From: Leadbetterella sp.
GTDB taxonomy: Bacteria > Bacteroidota > Bacteroidia > Cytophagales > Spirosomataceae
Assembly (NCBI GenBank): GCA_019638185.1
Contig: JAHBUH010000031.1
Coordinates: 1-42,035, forward strand
Direction: 5' to 3'
Length of the DNA: 42,035 bases
The position numbers were made by a program, and so were the translations under genes. Below are positions 1 to 7,131 of this stretch, piece after piece. The number at the start of each line of letters is the position of its first letter. The first letter of the stretch is position 1. A model generated the notes under the pieces. It worked only from the letters and a program-made list of their open reading frames with translations. It searched no databases and was not told the origin of the DNA.

Positions 1-2
1 GA

Positions 3-953
3 CAAGACACCCAAATACCAGCCGTACAAGAGGCTTTACTTACTGAAAAAAAAGCACGTGTGGCCAGTCAATCTGTTGATGTGGAAGTGAAAAAATGTGG
101 CTTCCCTGCTGATGCAGAAGTTTGGGTATATATGTACAAAACTGATAAGCTTAACCAGTTGGTTAAAATTGGAGAGTTCCCTACTTATGAAGTTGCCAAA
201 GGACTTTACAGCAGTTCGGTTGTACCAGACGACGCCGCAGAAAAAATAGAATTAAATTTACAAAAAATATGCAAATCGGCTTTCGAACAAGGAGTCTGTA
301 TGCTAGGGGCAAAAACAGTTAGCAAGTCACTCTGTCTAGCTCTTACAATCATATCAGCACCTACCGGTCCAGGGGCAATTGCAGTTGCAACTGCCTGTAA
401 ATTAGTTGATAAAGCTTTGAACCTCGTAGTTGAGCTTGGATGCAAAGAGATAATTGATGATCTAAGCGTTACCCAAAAAGCGTATGAATGGTGTGATGCA
501 AAGTTTGAGTACCGGGATTTCAGGCTATGGATCGGGAATCTTCATTTTATCGCCCGTGCCTATGGCATTGCAGAAAAACCCATTGATAGTAAGCTGATCG
601 AAATTGACGGAAAGGAAAACTATCCAAAACTACGCATTGATCTGGGAGATACTCCGTCGGTTAACTCATTAATTCTTCAGCCGTCTAAACCGTCTGCCCG
701 GCAAAACTATGTTGCTTTGGCAAGTCTGAATTGTCTACCTTACAATACACGGGTGAGCCTTTCTATTGTTGGTACAGATGGATACCAAGACAGCCAATCG
801 GTTATGGTAACTTCATTACAAAGTGATGGCACTTTTTCAGTGCAATTAATTGTGCCCGGAGCGGAAACAGGTATTTATGATGAGGTCACTTTAGAAGCTG
901 AGACTCCTGATGGAAAAACTTTGCATCAGACTGCTTCTCTTGTATTTGGATGA
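3..953 (+). CDS. Hypothetical protein, 5' end outside the window
   Basis: The frame is open from the first codons of the window to the TGA at 951-953, so the real start lies upstream; a GTG at 60 is only the first start-like codon inside the window. The visible part is about 316 residues. The middle carries a small-residue and hydrophobic stretch (about residues 100-150 counted from the GTG, rich in Ala, Gly, Ile, Val) that could be membrane-associated or a buried helix pair. The last ~95 residues alternate hydrophobic and polar residues like an Ig-like or other beta-sandwich domain. I do not recognise a family. Base composition is AT-rich like the following 2.5 kb and unlike the core genes from 3.5 kb on. 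Confidence 0.6.
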   Translation, partial: QDTQIPAVQEALLTEKKARVASQSVDVEVKKCGFPADAEVWVYMYKTDKLNQLVKIGEFPTYEVAKGLYSSSVVPDDAAEKIELNLQKICKSAFEQGVCMLGAKTVSKSLCLALTIISAPTGPGAIAVATACKLVDKALNLVVELGCKEIIDDLSVTQKAYEWCDAKFEYRDFRLWIGNLHFIARAYGIAEKPIDSKLIEIDGKENYPKLRIDLGDTPSVNSLILQPSKPSARQNYVALASLNCLPYNTRVSLSIVGTDGYQDSQSVMVTSLQSDGTFSVQLIVPGAETGIYDEVTLEAETPDGKTLHQTASLVFG

Positions 954-1097
954 CGGCAATTTATGGAACGGATTTGTAGAATGAATAACAAATAATGGCT
1001 ATCAGGCACCATCCAATAAACAGTGATACTTCCCCATTAGTAGTCAATATTTCAATTGGCAATTCAAATTCTTTTAAAATTTAAAACCAGCTACGAA

Positions 1098-1613
1098 ATG
1101 AGCCCTGTAAAACTACTCCCTCTATTCACTTTAATACTTCTCCTCCTTTCATGCAGGAAAGACGTAGACTCCGTTTCCTCTTCAATAACAGTGGGAAATA
1201 AAAAATTCAATGTTAATCACGCTTACTATTTCGATGTGGGGATAGATGATGGAGAATATATAAAATCATTTTATTTAACCGATAAACCCCTGTATGGTTT
1301 TGATGACCCCAATTTCTATATCACGATTGAGACGCGTACTGTAGGCGACTCCTTTAAAGGGGGTTATTTTTCACAAAGTTATAAAGCTCCACAATATGCC
1401 ATTCTCACTATAGGAGATGAGGATGAGTCAGAGGTTTTCATGGACACCGGCGATATTGAGATTACCGGTTCGAAATCCAACTATACGATTGAATTTGAGG
1501 GTGAACTAACGGACGGAAGATCTATCCAGGGAAAAATCAAGGGCGGCTTTGAAAAGGGACCGGGTTTTGAAGTTCCTTTTGCAAAAGGCGAGACCATTAT
1601 TGTAAAAAACTAA
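1098..1613 (+). CDS. Putative lipoprotein, 171 residues
   Basis: The ATG at 1098 is preferred over an upstream in-frame TTG (1056) because it directly begins a lipoprotein signal: a short basic n-region, a Leu-rich core and a lipobox LLSC with Cys19. The mature part is about 150 residues of mostly alternating beta-type pattern, with acidic stretches, and ends without any recognisable catalytic motif. The protein is expected to be lipid-anchored in the periplasm or outer membrane. The next gene encodes another 171-residue lipoprotein, also with Cys19 in its lipobox and a similar C-terminal arrangement, so the two may be diverged paralogues. Function unknown; a small Bacteroidota beta-sandwich lipoprotein of the DUF6252 kind is a possible but untested placement. 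Confidence 0.6.
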   Translation: MSPVKLLPLFTLILLLLSCRKDVDSVSSSITVGNKKFNVNHAYYFDVGIDDGEYIKSFYLTDKPLYGFDDPNFYITIETRTVGDSFKGGYFSQSYKAPQYAILTIGDEDESEVFMDTGDIEITGSKSNYTIEFEGELTDGRSIQGKIKGGFEKGPGFEVPFAKGETIIVKN

Positions 1614-1651
1614 GTTTTAGTTTTTGTCTTAATTGAATAACATACCTATCT

Positions 1652-2167
1652 ATGAAAAAAACGATATTGTTCTTAACAATTTTACTAACTCCCTGTTTAA
1701 GTGGCTGTAATATCTTTGATGTGGCCGATTCATTAGACAAACTGGAGCCAGAACCCGATAAAAAAATTGCAATAACTTTTAAACTGAATGGAAAATCTAA
1801 GGAAATGGAAGATTTTGCCAGTTATAATGTTTCAAAAGATGAATTCGGAGAACTGTCTTTCCAACAAATGTTTTACGAAGAAATTAACTTTAGTGACTAT
1901 CTGTCTCTCATTATATCAGTAAAACCTTACATAGGAGTTGGTAAATACTCTGTCGAAAAGAATTTCGCAAGCATTAGCTATAGTGAGGTTAAAAACATCT
2001 CTGATTCGCAGGACTGGGAAGCTATAAAAGGTACCATAGAGATCACCCGTGTCAAAAACGGGATCATCGAAGGAATTGTTAACGCAACGCTTGTCCATGA
2101 AAAAAAACAACGGCCTAATCTTGAAGTTACCGATGGTAAGTTCAAAATAGAGATAAGAGAACCTTAA
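1652..2167 (+). CDS. Putative lipoprotein, 171 residues
   Basis: ATG start with a typical type II signal peptide: Lys-Lys n-region, hydrophobic core and lipobox LSGC with Cys19. It follows the previous lipoprotein gene by 38 bp in the same direction, so co-transcription is likely. The mature part shows alternating beta pattern; the C-terminal segment (roughly residues 115-171) resembles in layout that of the upstream lipoprotein, with a Gly-rich turn, a basic loop and a final strand. No enzyme motif is visible. Likely a surface or periplasmic beta-sandwich lipoprotein of unknown role, in an AT-rich accessory stretch. Confidence 0.6.
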   Translation: MKKTILFLTILLTPCLSGCNIFDVADSLDKLEPEPDKKIAITFKLNGKSKEMEDFASYNVSKDEFGELSFQQMFYEEINFSDYLSLIISVKPYIGVGKYSVEKNFASISYSEVKNISDSQDWEAIKGTIEITRVKNGIIEGIVNATLVHEKKQRPNLEVTDGKFKIEIREP

Positions 2168-2244
2168 TGGTATACTCACGGTATATTTCATCAAATGTTC
2201 ATCAGAGTAAGGCAAGAATAAATTCAATTTTTGTTTAATACTTA

Positions 2245-2391
2245 TTGAGAAAAGTTATCTGTTTAATTCTACTATTGGGATTTCCTGAAATCGGGATTTC
2301 TCAAACACAAGATTATAATACAAAAACGTACTACCCATCCCCCAATTTAGAAAGTAAGTTAGGATTTTCATTGTTAAAAGTGGAAATGTAA
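2245..2391 (+). CDS. Possible small secreted peptide or gene remnant, 48 residues
   Basis: A TTG at 2245 opens a 48-codon frame ending with TAA at 2389-2391. The N-terminus reads as a signal peptide (Arg-Lys, then an Ile/Leu-rich core, ending near Ile-Ser-Gln), followed by about 27 polar residues rich in Tyr, Ser and Asn. The frame stops abruptly, so this could be the 5' end of a decayed exported protein rather than a functional small gene. The surrounding stretch 2168-2568 holds nothing else I can support. Confidence 0.3.
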   Translation: MRKVICLILLLGFPEIGISQTQDYNTKTYYPSPNLESKLGFSLLKVEM

Positions 2392-2568
2392 TTTTGACGA
2401 GAGTGAATTAATGAAGGTAGGTGATGGTACTAGTAATTTTCAGACTCTTCAACGCTTTATTTCTCCGTTTTAAAACTCCTCCGGGCTACCTTCTGAGTGG
2501 GCGTGCGGGGAGATTACCAAAGTCGGATTTCTTTAATTTCGGATGCCAGGGCTGTGTGGTAAGTTAAT

Positions 2569-2795
2569 TCATATTTCTTCATCCAGTGCTTTTATCAATG
2601 ACTCAATAGGTTGGTACGATCCGGGTTATCCAGGTCTTTCAACCTTTTATCAAGTAGCTTCTTTTGCCATGAAGGCAAATCTTCATCGATCTTATCTATG
2701 TTCGGATAATAGGCCTTCAACTTGTGCCAATCCTCAATTGGGACAAAAACTCCTGTGAGTACACCATTATGATCTCGTATGGACTGAGTTTTCAT
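2569..2795 (-). pseudogene. Antitoxin-like gene, frameshifted near its 3' end
   Basis: Read from the ATG at 2795, the frame gives 66 residues: an N-terminal MKTQSIRD motif, then GVFVPIEDW, a pattern typical of small antitoxins that accompany RelE/ParE toxins in Bacteroidota. The frame ends early at a TGA at 2595-2597. If one base were restored around 2605-2610, the sequence would continue as PIESLIKALDEEI and stop at 2569-2571, a much more antitoxin-like C-terminus. This points to a single-base deletion. No partner toxin follows it on the minus strand. Either it is an orphan fragment or the base call is wrong. Confidence 0.55.
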
Positions 2796-2893
2796 ATCCT
2801 ATTGTTTGCTATACAAAACATCGTTTCAGAGGAATCTGAAATGTGGGCGCTTCCGTCACTCCCTGCCTTCAATGGGCTCCCCAACCAGGTAAT

Positions 2894-3174
2894 TTATGGC
2901 TTATATACTTCCTTCCTGTGTTTTATCCGTATTATGGTTATCGTAATGATATGATCCTCTACACTGTACACTACCCTGTAACGCCGACCCTGATTCTATA
3001 AAGCTTATTGTATTGGAGTCCATCAATTTCAAAGTCAGTTAATTTCACACAGTTGTCAGGGAAGGGCTGGTCTGCCAGTTGGGCTATTTTGCTGAGAATC
3101 TTCTCTGCAGTTTGTTTCTGGATTCGCCTCAGTTCTTTGTGGACACTTTTTTTAATTACAATGTGGAATTTCAT
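2894..3174 (-). pseudogene. RelE/ParE-type toxin, frameshifted
   Basis: The ATG at 3174 starts a frame with the RelE/ParE layout: KxVxKELRRIQKQTAEKI near the N-terminus (the helix that precedes the sheet) and a YNKLYRIRVG strand. The frame then runs out at 2971. In the next frame, immediately after RIRVG, the sequence continues RYRVVYSVEDHIITITIIRIKHR and ends at TAA (2894-2896), which is the expected RelE C-terminal half. One base is therefore missing in or beside the Gly codon near 2983-2985. The restored protein would be about 93 residues, normal for the family. It starts 11 bp after the antitoxin at 3186-3395. As sequenced, the toxin, a ribosome-dependent or other mRNA interferase in this family, would lack its catalytic C-terminus. 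Confidence 0.75.
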
Positions 3175-3185
3175 AATGCATTTAA

Positions 3186-3395
3186 TTAAGTCCTTATATC
3201 CGCTAAGACCTTATCCAGGGGAATAGCCTCTTCATCCTGTCTTTCTAATGCGATGAGGGTGTCCTCAAAGTCTTCCATCATTTTGCTGAAAAATTTCTGC
3301 ATCAGGCGGTTTTTGAGATCCAACGAGACCGCGATAGGCTTACCCTGTTTGTTAAGCGTATAAGTACGGTATTTTTCAAGTACTGCAATTGTCAT
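3186..3395 (-). CDS. Antitoxin of a RelE-type toxin-antitoxin pair
   Basis: I place the start at the ATG at 3395, giving 69 residues; the open frame extends upstream to 3473 but that part is low-complexity AT-rich sequence. The protein begins MTIAVLEKYRTYTL, with a short strand region that fits a DNA-binding or Phd/ParD-like N-terminus, followed by a charged helical C-terminal half ending in PLDKVLADI, which would wrap the toxin. The toxin gene begins 11 bp downstream in the same direction, the usual antitoxin-first order. Family knowledge says such antitoxins autorepress their operon. The toxin is broken, so this antitoxin may now be unneeded or may still act in trans. Confidence 0.6.
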   Translation of the reverse strand: MTIAVLEKYRTYTLNKQGKPIAVSLDLKNRLMQKFFSKMMEDFEDTLIALERQDEEAIPLDKVLADIRT

Positions 3396-3501
3396 AATAC
3401 TTTTACTAATTGTATTCCATCTATAAACAGAAGAATCATATAATAAAACATCTACAAGAGTACCTAAGTTCAAAGATTCGCTTTCTACTGAGAGCTCCCC
3501 C

Positions 3502-4905
3502 CTACACCTTATAATACCCCAGCCACTCCTTCCGCGGTTCCGGGCCGGTCAGCAGGGCGTTCGCAAACTTATCGTTAGTGATCTGCTTGGTGACCGCGTC
3601 AAAGTACAGCGGGCGGTTCAGGCGCTGGGCTATTACTCCCAGGCAGAAGACCTGGCTGAGGATACCGTTAATCTCGAACGGACTGCGGGTCTTTTCCTTG
3701 CCCTGGCAGGACAGGATGAAGTTAGCGAAGTGGTTAGACGGGCTCTTCGGTACTTCGGGTAGCTTGGAGGCCATTTGCTTCGCTACTTCTTCGGGGATGA
3801 TGCTCAGGGTGCTGCCATGGCTTCCGCCTTTGAAGATCAGGTCTTTGCTGTAGATGATCCGGCCTGGGTTCAGGGTGGCCGGTTTGGCTTCGCCCTGGTT
3901 GGTGCCCGGTACATTGGCGGTAGCGGCTGATCCGCCGTAGCCTTTGGGCAGCGGGGGCAGGTTTTTCAGGCCGTCGTACCAGGTCAGGTCTACCGGCGGC
4001 ATGCCTCTGCGGGCGCCGAAACGGAAGAGGAGGGTGGACGACATCGGGAAAAAGAAGTCGTTATATCCTTCCAGGTAAGTGGGGTTCACTTCGTAGGGCA
4101 GCCCGAGTTCCAGGAACTCGTGGGCGGTATCTATCAGGTGAGCACCCCAGTCGCCCAGCGCCCCCATCCCGAAATCAAACCAGCAGCGCCACTCGCCGTT
4201 ATGGTACAGTTCATTATACTCTTTCGGCATGGCGGTAGTGAGCCAGGTGTCCCAGTCCATAGTAGCCGGAACCGCCTGTGCTGCCGGCCACATCTTCATT
4301 TTTGGATCCAGCTTGTGCCAGCGCCGGGCATTGTTCATGTGGGCGGTGATGGCGGTCACATCTTTGATGATGCCGGCTTCCATCCAGGTTTTGAACTGGA
4401 AGTAATTTCCTTCGGAATGGCCCTGGTTTCCTACCTGGGTGACCAGTTTGGGGTTTTTGCGGGCCATTTCCATCATGAGCTCGGCCTCGTGGAAGGTGCG
4501 CGACATGGGTTTTTCCACGTACACGTGCTTACCGGCCTGCATGCAGGCCATCACCACCGGGAAGTGGGCAAAGTCAGGGATAGCTATGGTAACGGCATCA
4601 AATTCTTTGCCTGATTTATCCAGCAGCTGCCGGAAATCCTGGTAGCGCTTCGCTCCGGGAAACATATTCATGATCTTGGTGGTATGCGGCGCACCCATGT
4701 CCACATCACACAGGGCTACCACATTCACGAGGCCGGTTTTTGCAAATTCTTCAATGATCTGCTCGCCGCGGTTACCGATACCTATACAGGCAATGTTCAC
4801 CTTTTGGTTAGCCCCCACAATACGGGAATAACCGGAAGCAGAAGTAGCCGCCAGAGTGGCGGTGGTCATAGCAGAAGAAGCCAGGAATTTACGTCTCGAG
4901 ATCAT
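3502..4905 (-). CDS. Gfo/Idh/MocA-family oxidoreductase with Tat signal
   Basis: The 467-residue protein starts with a twin-arginine signal (SRRKFLASSA), so it is exported folded, probably with its NAD(P) cofactor bound. A Rossmann domain follows, with an IGIGNRGEQI nucleotide-binding loop near residues 41-50 and the EKP motif (VEKPMSR) around residue 130 that is standard for Gfo/Idh/MocA enzymes. The C-terminal part is the alpha/beta dimer domain. Family members oxidise or reduce sugars and polyols; the Tat-exported Bacteroidota and Planctomycetes subgroup is often linked with sugar or glycoside breakdown, but the substrate cannot be read here. It lies 60 bp downstream of murA on the same strand, so it may be read through from that operon. 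Confidence 0.85.
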   Translation of the reverse strand: MISRRKFLASSAMTTATLAATSASGYSRIVGANQKVNIACIGIGNRGEQIIEEFAKTGLVNVVALCDVDMGAPHTTKIMNMFPGAKRYQDFRQLLDKSGKEFDAVTIAIPDFAHFPVVMACMQAGKHVYVEKPMSRTFHEAELMMEMARKNPKLVTQVGNQGHSEGNYFQFKTWMEAGIIKDVTAITAHMNNARRWHKLDPKMKMWPAAQAVPATMDWDTWLTTAMPKEYNELYHNGEWRCWFDFGMGALGDWGAHLIDTAHEFLELGLPYEVNPTYLEGYNDFFFPMSSTLLFRFGARRGMPPVDLTWYDGLKNLPPLPKGYGGSAATANVPGTNQGEAKPATLNPGRIIYSKDLIFKGGSHGSTLSIIPEEVAKQMASKLPEVPKSPSNHFANFILSCQGKEKTRSPFEINGILSQVFCLGVIAQRLNRPLYFDAVTKQITNDKFANALLTGPEPRKEWLGYYKV

Positions 4906-4965
4906 GAGTATTTTCTTTAAGGTTTTACAATTATATCAACAGGCACCAGAGATTTCTAACCTCTC

Positions 4966-6270
4966 TTACACCCGCACGATTTCCGCACCAATGGCATTCA
5001 AACGGCCGTCAATGTTCTGGTACCCGCGGTCTATCTGGTCAATATTGTCAATGATACTGGTACCGTCAGCCGAAAGCGCCGCTATCAGCAGGGCCACCCC
5101 CGCCCGGATATCCGGCGAGCTCATACGGATGCCCCGCAGGTTATATTCGCGGTTCAGGCCGATCACCGTGGCCCGGTGCGGGTCACAGAGGATGATCTGC
5201 GCGCCCATGTCGATCAGCTTATCGGTAAAGAACAGCCGCGATTCAAACATTTTCTGATGGATCAGCACGGTGCCCTTGGCCTGGATGGCCGTCACCAGTA
5301 CTATAGAGATCAGGTCAGGCGTAAAGCCGGGCCAGGGGGCGTCATACACCGTCAGGATGGAACCGTCTATCAGCTTACTGATCTTATAATTTTTCTGGGC
5401 CGGAACGTAGATGTCATCGCCCCGGAATTCCAGCTGGATCCCCAGTTTTTTAAATACGTCAGGGATAATGCCCAGTTCCGGGATCCGGCAGTTTTTAATG
5501 GTAATTTCGGATTCGGTCATGGCCGCCAGCCCGATAAAGCTGCCGATCTCGATCATATCCGGCAGCATAGTATGCTCACAGCCGCCCAACTGGCTTACGC
5601 CCTGTATGGTAAGCAGGTTAGAACCTACCCCGCTGATGCGGGCACCCATGCGGTTCAGCATCTTACACAGCTGCTGCAGGTAGGGTTCGCAGGCCGCATT
5701 GTAAATGGTGGTGGTACCTTCCGTCAGCACGGCGGCCATGATCACGTTAGCCGTACCGGTCACCGAGATCTCCTCCATCCAGATATAGGCCCCTTTCATG
5801 CCGCTGCCATCTACGTGGTAGAAGGCATCACCGGCGTCATAAGAAAACGTGGCACCCAACTTCTGGAAGCCCACAAAATGCGCATCCAGGGGCCTTCTCC
5901 CGATCTTATCACCGCCCGGCTTAGGGGCTTTCCCTTTGCCAAAACGCCCCAGCATAGGCCCCAGGAGCATCACGGATCCCCGAAGCTCGGCTGCTTTATT
6001 TTTGTATTGCTCCGATTCGAAATAATCAAAATTCACCCCGCCCGCCTTAAATTCTACGGATCCGGCTCCCAGCTTACGGGTTTCCACACCCATATCCTGC
6101 AGGAGCTCGATCAGCTTATTGACATCGCGGATGTCGGGGATATTATGAATAACCACAGGCTCTTTAGAGAGGAGAACCGCGCATAAAATCTGCAACGCCT
6201 CGTTTTTTGCCCCCTGGGGAATGATCTCTCCTTTGAGCTTTCTCCCTCCCGTAATTCTGAACGAACCCAT
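4966..6270 (-). CDS. murA: UDP-N-acetylglucosamine 1-carboxyvinyltransferase
   Basis: MurA transfers enolpyruvate from PEP to UDP-GlcNAc, the first committed cytoplasmic step of peptidoglycan synthesis. The 434-residue length is normal. The Lys-Asn pair of the N-terminal QGAKNEAL motif (K22, N23) is present, as are the RGS and LGPMLGRFG motifs. In the flexible loop the usual catalytic Cys is replaced: the sequence reads GGDKIGRRP, with Asp121 (codon GAT, complement of 5908-5910) where E. coli has Cys115. Asp at this position is known in several lineages and makes the enzyme insensitive to fosfomycin. The gene begins 2 bp after the DUF4290 gene, so the two are clearly co-transcribed. Confidence 0.97.
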   Translation of the reverse strand: MGSFRITGGRKLKGEIIPQGAKNEALQILCAVLLSKEPVVIHNIPDIRDVNKLIELLQDMGVETRKLGAGSVEFKAGGVNFDYFESEQYKNKAAELRGSVMLLGPMLGRFGKGKAPKPGGDKIGRRPLDAHFVGFQKLGATFSYDAGDAFYHVDGSGMKGAYIWMEEISVTGTANVIMAAVLTEGTTTIYNAACEPYLQQLCKMLNRMGARISGVGSNLLTIQGVSQLGGCEHTMLPDMIEIGSFIGLAAMTESEITIKNCRIPELGIIPDVFKKLGIQLEFRGDDIYVPAQKNYKISKLIDGSILTVYDAPWPGFTPDLISIVLVTAIQAKGTVLIHQKMFESRLFFTDKLIDMGAQIILCDPHRATVIGLNREYNLRGIRMSSPDIRAGVALLIAALSADGTSIIDNIDQIDRGYQNIDGRLNAIGAEIVRV

Positions 6271-6272
6271 AT

Positions 6273-6980
6273 TTATAGCGGTCTTTTGCGGTTATTGTTA
6301 TTAAATCTGTTCTTGTTATTGTTATTCGGCCCCATGTTATTGCGCTGAGGCGGCTGATTACGGTTATTGTTCCGGTAACCGCCGGTATTATTATTGTTGT
6401 TATTGTTCCGGTTCACGAAGTTCGTCCGCTGCCGGAAGCCCGCCGGGCCGTCTTTGGGGTTCGCCTCATCGATCATACCGTTTGTCAGCAGGTCATCGAT
6501 CTCCGGCTTTAAGCGCCCGCCTGACAGCTCCAGGATCTGGTTCAGGCATACGCCGGTCTCTACGGAATCCCGGTTCCAGCTCAGATAGAAGGATTTCATC
6601 AGCTTCACCAGGTAGGAAACAAAGGCCTTCCGCTCGTCAAAAGTGTCGGCCAGCATGGCTTTCAGCACCAGCAACTCCAGGTTACGGCCGTAAAACTTAT
6701 GCTTCAGCTTGCTTTGGGTATACGGAATCTGCTTGGGGCGTTTTCCCAGGATCTCCTTCGGCGGAGCCGGGAACGGGCTGTCTACATCCAGGTCGAAATT
6801 CGCCATAATGTACAGGTCATCCCAAAGCTTCTTGCTGTAGTCAGCGCCGTCCCGCATCTGGGGATGGATCTGCCGCATCAGCTCTACCAGGATGTGCGCG
6901 TGCTTTGTCCTGGTTTCTTTATCAGGTATGGTCACAATATGTTCTACCAGCTTCTGAACATTACTGCCATATTCTTTCAT
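6273..6980 (-). CDS. DUF4290 domain protein with Asn-rich tail
   Basis: The 235-residue protein begins MKEYGSNVQKLVEHI and carries the helical DUF4290 domain over about residues 1-180, a Bacteroidota-specific family usually found next to murA. The last 45-50 residues are a low-complexity tail of Asn runs mixed with Arg, Gly and Pro, likely disordered and basic enough to touch RNA or another polyanion. There is no signal peptide, so it should be cytoplasmic. The gene is directly upstream of murA with a 2 bp gap. A possible -7 box (TATTTTTG on the minus strand) lies about 85 bp upstream. The biochemical role of DUF4290 is not known to me; the linkage suggests a cell-envelope connection. Confidence 0.85.
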   Translation of the reverse strand: MKEYGSNVQKLVEHIVTIPDKETRTKHAHILVELMRQIHPQMRDGADYSKKLWDDLYIMANFDLDVDSPFPAPPKEILGKRPKQIPYTQSKLKHKFYGRNLELLVLKAMLADTFDERKAFVSYLVKLMKSFYLSWNRDSVETGVCLNQILELSGGRLKPEIDDLLTNGMIDEANPKDGPAGFRQRTNFVNRNNNNNNNTGGYRNNNRNQPPQRNNMGPNNNNKNRFNNNNRKRPL

Positions 6981-7063
6981 CTATAAAACGTTTGATTAAT
7001 AAATTATCTGCCTGTAAACCTCCCCTCGGCACTTGCCAACAGGGGTGAGACGGAAGAAGAAAG

Positions 7064-7071
7064 CAAAAATA
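7064..7071 (-). promoter_or_regulatory. Candidate -7 box for the DUF4290-murA operon
   Basis: On the minus strand the sequence TATTTTTG matches the Bacteroidota TAnnTTTG element. It would start transcription near 7057, giving a leader of about 75 nt before the DUF4290 start. No clear -33 TTTG is visible at the usual distance, so this is only a candidate. Confidence 0.4.
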
Positions 7072-7131
7072 AGGAAAAAAACCGGCATTTCCCACCTTTT
7101 TTCCGAAAAATTAATTCTGCCCGGCCGGCTT

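Noticed and set aside
5176-6186. Long open frame of 336 codons on the plus strand
   Set aside because: It is antisense to murA; the frame has no family features and follows from the codon composition of murA.
7020-7130. Inverted repeats near the end of the GHL10 gene as a terminator
   Set aside because: The only arms with a T-run are about 50 nt apart and imperfect; not convincing.
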